DNA of 60,359 nt from Cereibacter ovatus (GTDB taxonomy: Bacteria; Pseudomonadota; Alphaproteobacteria; Rhodobacterales; Rhodobacteraceae): the NCBI RefSeq assembly GCF_900207575.1, contig NZ_OAOQ01000021.1, positions 1-60,359 of the forward strand. The letters run 5' to 3'. The notes under the pieces were generated by a model that saw nothing but the letters and a program-made list of their open reading frames with translations, ran no database searches and had not been told where the DNA came from. Positions within the stretch are counted from its first letter, which is position 1, and each line of letters starts with the position of its first letter. This document shows positions 54,037 to 60,359 of the stretch, one piece after another. The position numbers and the translations under genes were made by a program.

Positions 54037-54962
54037 CGCCGCCCCCGAAGCGCGCCCAGCAACCCGCCGCGGGTGAACAGCACCGCCAGCACCACCGCAG
54101 CCCCGAAGGGCAGCCGCCAGTGCGTGGTCAGCCGCGCCAGCGCCTCTTCGGACAGGATGAAGGCGATGGCGCCCAGAACCGGGCCGGTCAGCGTGCCCAT
54201 GCCGCCCAGAACCACCATGGCGATCATCTCGCCCGACCGCGCCCAGCCCATGTAGGACGGCGAGACGAAAGCTGCGTGATTGGCCAGCAGCACCCCCGCC
54301 ACCGAGGCGATCATCCCCGAGATCGCATAGGCCGTCAGCCGGTAGCCGAAGGGGGAAAAACCGATGGCCTGCATCCGGGTCTCGTTCTCGCGTGTGCCGG
54401 TCAGCACCCGGCCAAAGCGCGACCGGGTCACCGCGCGCAGCAGCGCCCAGATCCCCGCCAGCAGTGCCAGCGTGACATAAAAGAACCGCAGGCTGCTTCC
54501 GAACGGATCGGCCCCGAACAGGGTCGAGCGTCCGGCCAGCGCCATCCCGTCATCGCCGCCATAGGCCGACAGCGAACTCATCAGGAAATAGGCCATCTGC
54601 CCGAAGGCCAGCGTGATCATGATGAAATGCACCCCCCGCGTCCGAAGCGAGATCGCCCCCGTCACCAGCGCGAAGGCGCCCGCCGCCGCCAGCGCCACGG
54701 GCAGCTGCACCTCAAGCCCGGTGACCCCGTTCGCGGCCAGGATCCCCGCCGCATAGGCGCCGATCCCCAGATAGGCGGCATGGCCAAAGGACACCATGGC
54801 GCCGAAGCCAAGGATCAGGTCCAAGGACAGCGCGGCAATGGCAAAGATCAGCGCGCGGGTCAGCACCACGGTCAGGAACGGCTCTCCCATCGCGGAAAAC
54901 AGCGCGGGCATCGGCAGCAGCACCGCGAAGGTCACCAGCATCGCGCGGTCTGAAAGCCTCAT
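54033..54962 (-). CDS. livM: Branched-chain amino-acid ABC transporter permease LivM
   Basis: This 309-residue inner-membrane permease has about nine helices; SLDLILGFGAMVSFGHAAYL and VLTGTRENETRMQAIGFSPF (the EAA-like loop that contacts the ATPases) are characteristic. It ends in a short basic tail. It forms the channel with LivH. ATG 54962 is set by the overlap with livH. Confidence 0.94.
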   Translation of the reverse strand: MRLSDRAMLVTFAVLLPMPALFSAMGEPFLTVVLTRALIFAIAALSLDLILGFGAMVSFGHAAYLGIGAYAAGILAANGVTGLEVQLPVALAAAGAFALVTGAISLRTRGVHFIMITLAFGQMAYFLMSSLSAYGGDDGMALAGRSTLFGADPFGSSLRFFYVTLALLAGIWALLRAVTRSRFGRVLTGTRENETRMQAIGFSPFGYRLTAYAISGMIASVAGVLLANHAAFVSPSYMGWARSGEMIAMVVLGGMGTLTGPVLGAIAFILSEEALARLTTHWRLPFGAAVVLAVLFTRGGLLGALRGRR

Positions 54963-55876
54963 CTTTGCACCGGGAACAGGCCCGCGGGGCGGACGGCCAG
55001 AATCGCCGCCATCAGGATATAGATCAGCATCGGCGCCAGCGTCCGGCCGGTCTGGCTGGCCATGTCCGGCTCCATCAGGCTGCGCAGCAGGATCGGGCCA
55101 AAGCTGCGGCCCAGGGTGTCGACCAGCCCCACCAGCAGCGCCGCGACAAAGGCCCCCCGGATCGAGCCGATGCCCCCGATCACGATGACCACGAAGGTCA
55201 GGATCAGCACCGTGTCGCCCATGTCGGGCTCGGCCGAGATCACCGGCACCATCATCGCCCCGGCAAAGCCCGCCAGCATCGCGCCTGCACCAAAGACCAG
55301 CAGGAACAGCCGGTTGATGTCGGTTCCCAGCGCCGAGACCATCGCCCGGTTCGACGCCCCTGCGCGCAGAAGCATCCCCAGACGCGTGCGGTGGATCATC
55401 CACCACAGCCCCAGCGCCACCCCCAGCCCCGCGCCAAGGATCGCCAGCCGGTAGACCGGATAGCGCAGGGTGCCCCAGACCGGGATCGACCCCGACAGCG
55501 CCTCGGGCAGATCGACCGAGATCGGCGCCGACCCCCACAGGATGCGCACGCCCTCGTTCAGCATCAGCATCAGACCGAAGGTCACCAGCACCTGATCCAG
55601 GTGACTTCGGTCGTAAAGCCTGCGGATCACCAGCCATTCCAGCACCAGCCCGAAGGCCAGCGCCACCGGCACCGCCAGCACAAGCCCCAACAGGAAGTTG
55701 CCCGCAAGACCCGTGAAGGCCGCCGCCAGATAGGCGCCGACCATGTATTGCGCGCCATGGGCCAGATTGATCACATCCATCACGCCGAAGATCAGCGTAA
55801 GACCCGCCGCCACCAGAAACAGCAGGACGCCGAATTGCAGACCGTTCAGGCCTTGCAGGATCAGAAGATTGGTCAT
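54959..55876 (-). CDS. livH: Branched-chain amino-acid ABC transporter permease LivH
   Basis: This 305-residue permease with about eight helices opens LLILQGLNGLQFGVLLFLVA, then GVMDVINLAHGAQYMVGAYL and MLLRAGASNRAMVSALGTDI, the LivH signature and ATPase-contact loop. It is second in the operon, 31 bp after livK. Confidence 0.95.
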   Translation of the reverse strand: MTNLLILQGLNGLQFGVLLFLVAAGLTLIFGVMDVINLAHGAQYMVGAYLAAAFTGLAGNFLLGLVLAVPVALAFGLVLEWLVIRRLYDRSHLDQVLVTFGLMLMLNEGVRILWGSAPISVDLPEALSGSIPVWGTLRYPVYRLAILGAGLGVALGLWWMIHRTRLGMLLRAGASNRAMVSALGTDINRLFLLVFGAGAMLAGFAGAMMVPVISAEPDMGDTVLILTFVVIVIGGIGSIRGAFVAALLVGLVDTLGRSFGPILLRSLMEPDMASQTGRTLAPMLIYILMAAILAVRPAGLFPVQR

Positions 55877-55907
55877 GGCCGCAGGCGGGGCAGGGCGGGC
55901 GCGCCCG

Positions 55908-57071
55908 TCACTTCATCGGACATTCGGCGGCATAGGCATCGACGGGTTTCTCCAGCACCTTCTCGACGATCTGGGTCTGGAACTTGCCGTCCGCACGTTC
56001 GGCCACGCGGGTGACGTAGAAATCCTGCAACGGGAAGTGGTTGGCGCCAAAGGAAAACTCGCCCCGGACGCTGTCGAAATCGGCCGCCTTCAGGGCTGCG
56101 CGCAGCGCGTCCTTGTCGGCCAGATTGCCACCCACCGCGCGGATTGCGGAATCCAGGAGGTAAGCCGCGTCATAGGCATGGGCCGCGTAAGAGGCCGGCA
56201 CCCGGTCGTATTTCGCCTCGAACGCGGCGACGAAGGCGCGGTTGCGCTCGGTATCCAGATCGGGCGCCCAGTCGCCACCGGAATGGAAGCCCACGGCGTC
56301 CTTCTTCTGGGCGGGAAGCGTCACCTCGTCCACGGTGAAGGTGGAATAGAACGGGATCGTCTCAAGCCCCGCCTGCCGATACTGGCGCACGAAGTTCACC
56401 CCCAGCCCGCCCGGCATGAAGGCATAGACCGCATCCGGCGCGGCGGCGGCGATCTGGGCCAGTTCGGCCGAATAGTCCATCTGGTCCAGCGGCACATACA
56501 GTTCATCCGCGACCTCGCCGGTGTAGGTGCGCTTGAAGCCGGTCAGGTGGTCCTTGCCGGCCTGATAGTTCGGCGCGATCAGGAAGGTGCGCGCGGCCTT
56601 GCCGCTGACATAGGCGCCCACCACCTCGTCGGGCTGGTCGTTCTGATAGGACACCGCGAAGAAGTTCGGGTTGCAGCCCGCCCCCGCCAGCGCCGAGGGG
56701 CCGGGGTTGGGCGACAGCACGAACACGCCCGCCTCGGTCAGCGGGCCGGTGATCGCCATCTGCACGTTGGAATACATCGCCCCCACGACGACATCGACCT
56801 TGTGCGATTCCACCAGCTCACGGGCGCGGTTCACCGCGACATCGGGCTTCAGCTCGTCATCGACGACGATGACCTCGGACTCCAGGCCGCCCAGCTTGCC
56901 GCCCATCTCTTCCAGCGCCAACAGGAAGCCGTCGCGCCCCTGTTCGCCCAGCACCGCCGCCGAGCCCGACAGCGTCATCATCACGCCCACCTTGACGCCT
57001 TCGGCCAGCGCCGGAAGCGCCGTCAGCACCAGACCCGCCGTCAGCGCCGAAATCCTTGTGATCCGCTTCAT
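55908..57071 (-). CDS. Branched-chain-type ABC transporter substrate-binding protein (LivK-like)
   Basis: This 387-residue periplasmic protein has a signal peptide (MKRITRISALTAGLVLTALP, cleaved near ALA) and the peripla_BP_6 fold opening VKVGVMMTLSGSAAVLGEQG, with VVVGAMYSNVQMAITGPLTE and AHAYDAAYLLDSAI. It delivers an amino acid, amide or aromatic acid to LivHM; the exact ligand is unclear because this family is broad. ATG 57071 begins the signal peptide; the gene heads the operon livK-livH-livM-livG-livF. Confidence 0.92.
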   Translation of the reverse strand: MKRITRISALTAGLVLTALPALAEGVKVGVMMTLSGSAAVLGEQGRDGFLLALEEMGGKLGGLESEVIVVDDELKPDVAVNRARELVESHKVDVVVGAMYSNVQMAITGPLTEAGVFVLSPNPGPSALAGAGCNPNFFAVSYQNDQPDEVVGAYVSGKAARTFLIAPNYQAGKDHLTGFKRTYTGEVADELYVPLDQMDYSAELAQIAAAAPDAVYAFMPGGLGVNFVRQYRQAGLETIPFYSTFTVDEVTLPAQKKDAVGFHSGGDWAPDLDTERNRAFVAAFEAKYDRVPASYAAHAYDAAYLLDSAIRAVGGNLADKDALRAALKAADFDSVRGEFSFGANHFPLQDFYVTRVAERADGKFQTQIVEKVLEKPVDAYAAECPMK

Positions 57072-57525
57072 CGCAAACTCCCTCGTTGCCGCGGGCCGCT
57101 GTCCTGCCGCCACGGCGGCCGGGCCCTTGCCGTCATTTCTGGGCGATCGGGGACAGTCGTGCAACCCGCAACCCGGGACCGGCGACCATCCGTCCGGGCG
57201 GCAGTGCCGCAGGCGCGGGATTTTCGGTCAGGACGAAGGTGCCGCGCCGCGCATGGCCCTGAGGGCTGTGCGGGCTGTGGTACCTCCATGATGCCTGGCA
57301 CCGGCACAGCACGTCCGGAAAGCGCCCGTCAAAGCGCCCGTCCGCCCCGCAGCCTGCGGCGCGCGAAGCGGGACTGCGGGCAGGGCGGGCACGGTATCGC
57401 GGCACCGGCACCGCACGCCCCCGAAACCCGACCGTTCCCAACCTCGGGTGCCCCGAACACGGCCCTTCCGAAAGCGGTTCGCCCCGCAGCCGCCGGGCCG
57501 CAAGACGGCCTGCTGCCGGTCGGGG
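57072..57525. other. Intergenic region upstream of the liv operon
   Basis: This 454-bp GC-rich gap contains the liv promoter (minus strand, just above 57072) and no convincing ORF. Local low-order repeats are visible (GAAAGCGCCCGT near 57318 followed by AAAGCGCCCGT, and two loose copies of GGCACCGGCAC at about 57297 and 57401). No riboswitch or operator was recognised. Confidence 0.4.
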
Positions 57526-58155
57526 CTATGCCATCAGGGACAGCAGGCCGATCGCCAGCGAGACCAGTGCTGCTGCCATCGCGGTGCCGGAAACGATCCA
57601 AAGTCCGGCCTCGGACCGGGCCGCGGGCGGATCGAACGGGGCAGACAGCCCTTCAAGCCGGACCTGCCCCCGTTTCAATTCGTCCAGCGCGGCGGTCAGC
57701 CCGGCCGCTTCGGCCTGGTGCCGGGCCAGCATGTCGCGGCAGGCGGCCACATCCTCGATCAGCCGGCCAAGCGCACGGATTTCCGCGGTTGTGTCCGTGC
57801 CAGAGGGGCGCAGCAGGATCTCGGACCCATCCGGGACATGGGCCCGGATGCAAAGCGTGAAGTCCATCCCTGCCTCGAGCGGCGGGTCGAGCGGCACGGA
57901 AAAGCCATAGCTGCCGGTGCCGATGCCGGCGGCCTGAAGATCGCGGCGGGGGCGGTCGGCGGCCCCGGTCGCCACCACCCGCCCCTCGCGCCGGACCTCG
58001 ATCAGCGCATGGGCGGCGGGGTCGCTGCGGTCGATCACCCAGCCTGCGATGCGATCGGGGCGGATCACGTCGATGGCGCCATGCAGCCGCGGCCCGACCG
58101 GCGCGGCCGCGGCGCTGCCAGAGGCGGGGGGCTGAACCGGGGAAACCAGGGTCAT
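57526..58155 (-). CDS. Membrane-anchored protein with a glycosyltransferase-associated beta domain
   Basis: This 209-residue protein has an N-terminal beta-sandwich segment ([55 protein letters not shown]) that I recognise as an uncharacterised domain often attached to glycosyltransferases in Rhodobacteraceae. A helical linker follows (about 120-175), and a single C-terminal transmembrane helix (about 188-207, [20 protein letters not shown]). It overlaps the O-acetyltransferase gene (58152-58155), so the two are coupled. Function unknown. Confidence 0.75.
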   Translation of the reverse strand: MTLVSPVQPPASGSAAAAPVGPRLHGAIDVIRPDRIAGWVIDRSDPAAHALIEVRREGRVVATGAADRPRRDLQAAGIGTGSYGFSVPLDPPLEAGMDFTLCIRAHVPDGSEILLRPSGTDTTAEIRALGRLIEDVAACRDMLARHQAEAAGLTAALDELKRGQVRLEGLSAPFDPPAARSEAGLWIVSGTAMAAALVSLAIGLLSLMA

Positions 58156-58958
58156 TCCGCAGCCGCCAGAGGTGCCGGGAAGCGCGCCGCCAGCCGCGCG
58201 GCCAGCGCCAGCGGCTCGGCCAAGTCGGCCGGGGTCACGACAGGCGCCTCATAGGGTTGCACGGCCCCTTCGGCAATCCGCTCTTCGATGACCGCAAGGG
58301 CCCGGGCCACGTCGTCGAAGGGCGCCGCGAACAGGTCGTAGATCGAATAGCGCCACCATTCGGTCGCCAGCGCCCGTTCGATCAGATTTTCCGGAATGCG
58401 GGTGCGGACAACCCGCCCGGGGGTGCCCAGCACCACGGAATAGGGCGGGACGTCCTTGGTGACGGTGGTCCGGGCGCCGATCACCGCCCCATGGCCGATC
58501 TTCACCCCCGACTTGATGAAACAGCCCTGACCGATCCAGACGTCATTGCCGATCTCGGTGATCGGACAGCTTTTGTGGAAGGGCCGGCGTCCGGCGCGGA
58601 TCTCGTCCATGCGATCGGGGGCCACCAGGCTGTCCCAGCCATAGACCTGTGGCCAGTAGGCCGCGCGCGAGGTGGTCAGCCAGTCGGTCGGATGTTCATG
58701 CACGCCGATGATCGTGCCCGCGGCGATGTTGCTGTAGCGCCCGATATGGACATTGTTCAGCGTCCCGCCGCTGAGACTGCAAAAGGCGCCGACCCGCAGT
58801 TCGGCCCCGGGAACGATGGTGGCGATGATCGTCGTCGGCGCCTCGATCCGCGAGGTTTCGGCCAGTTTCTTCGTCTCGCGCATCCCGGGCAGAAGCAGGC
58901 CCACGCGTTCGAGCGCCACGAGGTCGGAATGTTTGAGGTCGAAGGGAAGCTGAACCAT
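58152..58958 (-). CDS. CatB-like hexapeptide-repeat O-acetyltransferase
   Basis: This 268-residue protein has the left-handed beta-helix hexapeptide repeats typical of the CatB/xenobiotic acetyltransferase group ([59 protein letters not shown]). The catalytic His is in [13 protein letters not shown]. It likely acetylates a sugar hydroxyl using acetyl-CoA. ATG 58958 has AAAGG about 7 nt upstream. O-acetylation of the exopolysaccharide is inferred. Confidence 0.9.
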   Translation of the reverse strand: MVQLPFDLKHSDLVALERVGLLLPGMRETKKLAETSRIEAPTTIIATIVPGAELRVGAFCSLSGGTLNNVHIGRYSNIAAGTIIGVHEHPTDWLTTSRAAYWPQVYGWDSLVAPDRMDEIRAGRRPFHKSCPITEIGNDVWIGQGCFIKSGVKIGHGAVIGARTTVTKDVPPYSVVLGTPGRVVRTRIPENLIERALATEWWRYSIYDLFAAPFDDVARALAVIEERIAEGAVQPYEAPVVTPADLAEPLALAARLAARFPAPLAAAE

Positions 58959-59487
58959 GCATTTACCTTTCTCGGCCGGGACTGTCCGTTGGCTGCGCCC
59001 GGACGCTAGGACCAACAGGTTGAGGAAGCGTGAAGCGGCATGGCCTCGCCGGTGACAAGATCCGCCTGGCCGTCCGTTGCCACCGCCCACAAGGCGCGAC
59101 CGTGGCCCGTCGCGTCCATCTTGACGACCTTCAGGCGGCTGATCGCGTGATCTGCATTGCCCGGTGGAGTTGTTTTGGTGTTCCGCTTTCGGCCGTCGTC
59201 ATTCTTCCGGCCGTGCTGACCCCGGGCGCAAAACCACACCCGCCCGCGCCGCAGAAATCCACATCCGCATCAACGCCCTTGGCACAGCCGAGATCGTCCG
59301 CGTCACCTGAAGCCGAAGGCGAGGGGGCTCTCATGCCCCAAGCGCACGTTTGGCAACAACGCCCCACGGATGACGGCCTTCATCAGATCCGTTGGGCCGC
59401 GGCTGGCAAACAGACGCGGGTGCATCATGCTGTGAGACAACGAAAACGCCGGACACTGCCGGCTGCGGCCGCTTTGGCCAAAGCAGG
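58959..59487. other. Intergenic region between the acetyltransferase and tRNA-Ser
   Basis: This 529-bp stretch holds no gene I can support. A minus-strand frame (59006-59239) contains a peptide-like part ([19 protein letters not shown]) but has no good start or ribosome binding site. A perfect 14-bp palindrome GCTTTGGCCAAAGC (59471-59484) lies just past the tRNA 3' end and may act in tRNA transcript ending. Confidence 0.4.
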
Positions 59488-59577
59488 TGGCGGAAGAGGT
59501 GGGATTCGAACCCACGGACGACTTGCGCCGTCGCTGGTTTTCAAGACCAGAGCCTTAAACCACTCGGCCACTCTTCC
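59488..59577 (-). tRNA. tRNA-Ser (anticodon UGA)
   Basis: Read on the minus strand, the gene starts GGAAGAG at 59577 and ends CTCTTCCGCCA at 59488, with encoded CCA. The anticodon arm is CTGGT-CTTGAAA-ACCAG, giving anticodon UGA. The long variable arm (GACGGCGCAAGTCGTC) and the T loop GTTCGAATCC are as expected for a class II serine tRNA. It decodes UCA (and by wobble other UCN) codons. Its presence on a plasmid-like replicon is noteworthy. Confidence 0.97.
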
Positions 59578-60359
59578 ATGCCTGCCGCCCTTGATGCCCC
59601 CCTCACCCGGTCGAGGGTACGGGCCACGCATCGCAGGGCTGTCCATATCGCTCTGTAGCCACAAAAAAAACATAGGTCCAGCATGGCTGGCGGCGCAGAT
59701 CTGAAACGGCACTCCAGGCCGCGTCGCCGCCTTGCCGGTCGGAACGCCCGACGATATCGGCCAGGACATGCGCCCGGCTGTCTTCTGGTCTCTGCCCGGG
59801 CCGGAACAGCACGCCTGTCTGTCGCGATACCTTGTGTCATGTGATGGCGCGGAACCGGATGTCGTGCCCGCTGGATATTGTCCGGATCACCGTCCTTGCG
59901 CGTCGATAACGGCGTTGAGCCCGCCGGGTGCCCGATGGGATGCGTGTGAAACGGCAGATGCGGAAGGGCAGGGGGATGATGCGAATCCCGACGCCGGGGG
60001 GATGCGCGGGGCCGCCATCGGCACGCGGATCGGCCGGCAGGCGCCCGTATCGCCGTGATGACGGGCCGCCGATGCCAGGAAAACAAGGGGCTCGGGGCCA
60101 CCTTCGTGGGCGTCATTGCCCGCGGGTCTGCACCGAATCCGGATCGTTCTGACGGAATCGGTCGGCGGCGAACCTGGCCCGCGGCGGGCGGCCCCGGGCG
60201 GAGTTTTTCCGGTAAATAGTATTACTTATCAGTGTCTTATCCTGTGTCATGTGTATTTGTTTATTTTTCCTCTTGCGGGTTTTTTGTGTGTTCCCTAGAT
60301 AGCGGCTCACCGAAGCGGAACGGCGACGGTTTTTGGGGTTGGGTTGCGGCGGTGCTGCG
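59578..60359. other. Right-end region without recognisable genes
   Basis: In these 782 bp no ORF has a plausible start, ribosome binding site or protein-like composition. The stretch 60205-60300 is much more AT-rich than the rest (e.g. AATAGTATTACTTATCAG and TTTGTTTATTTTTCC). If the molecule is circular, it would form the far end of the spike operon and its terminator zone. Confidence 0.45.

Noticed and set aside
59006-59239. 77-codon minus-strand ORF near the tRNA
   Set aside because: Part of it reads like a protein, but there is no good start or ribosome binding site and no family; not enough to call a gene or pseudogene.
59488-59577. Integration of an element at tRNA-Ser
   Set aside because: I saw no second copy of the tRNA 3' end and no integrase in the window.
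1-60359. CRISPR arrays, transposases, IS ends, toxin-antitoxin pairs, conjugation genes
   Set aside because: None of these has a recognisable sequence in any frame; the only tandem repeats are the stalk repeats, the iterons and the 16-bp repeat.

Overview
The window is uniformly GC-rich alphaproteobacterial DNA and most resembles the family Rhodobacteraceae/Paracoccaceae (Rhodobacter, Paracoccus, roseobacter relatives). The evidence is a VPLPA-CTERM/exosortase D sorting system, homologues of gene transfer agent (GTA) head-spike proteins, the FlaF/FlbT flagellin regulators, and a plasmid-type RepA/ParAB module next to a rhamnose operon. No transposase, IS element, phage structural cluster or CRISPR array was seen.

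Layout. (1) 1-2816, minus strand: three coupled genes, namely a GTA-type spike base protein, a large fibronectin-III protein and a small ORF that runs off the left edge. (2) 3006-9377, plus strand: glycan assembly genes (GT4, WecG-type GT, polymerase-like membrane protein, two GT2, sulfotransferase). (3) 9737-24297: secretion and sorting of the polymer and of surface proteins (VPLPA-CTERM protein, Wzx-like flippase, TPR lipoprotein, OPX export protein, outer-membrane barrel, rhomboid protease, a 1105-residue beta-helix protein, a GT4 and exosortase XrtD). (4) 24350-32265: a membrane-anchored sugar-dehydrogenase-like protein with a cytochrome c domain, a BY-kinase-like ATPase, a Wzz-like chain-length protein, an ExeA-like ATPase, exosortase E fused to a CPBP protease, and a second VPLPA-CTERM protein. 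(5) 32318-39616: sugar-nucleotide supply (kdsA, manC, manB and rfbA/D/B/C). (6) 39675-43878: replication initiator repA, a 22-bp iteron array, then parA and parB with two perfect parS-like palindromes between them. (7) 43971-49565: a DUF2793 (GTA spike-like) protein, two further glycosyltransferases and a UDP-sugar epimerase. (8) 49771-52261: a flagellin island (fliC, flaF, flbT, DUF1217 gene). (9) 52592-57071: a complete liv-type branched-chain amino-acid ABC transporter operon. (10) 57526-58958: a membrane-anchored protein and an O-acetyltransferase. (11) 59488-59577: tRNA-Ser(UGA), then about 780 bp with no recognisable gene.

How the parts fit. Most genes make, modify, export or anchor a surface polysaccharide rich in rhamnose, mannose and possibly KDO, which may be sulfated and O-acetylated, together with proteins delivered to the surface by exosortases. 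RepA plus ParAB plus rmlCBDA plus EPS genes plus flagellin matches the architecture known in roseobacters as RepA-I 'biofilm plasmids' that govern the swim-or-stick switch. The ORF leaving the left edge would continue for 17 codons and stop if the two ends were joined, so the window could be a whole circular replicon of about 60 kb; this is a hypothesis. No initiating (priming) sugar-phosphate transferase was found, so part of the pathway must lie elsewhere.
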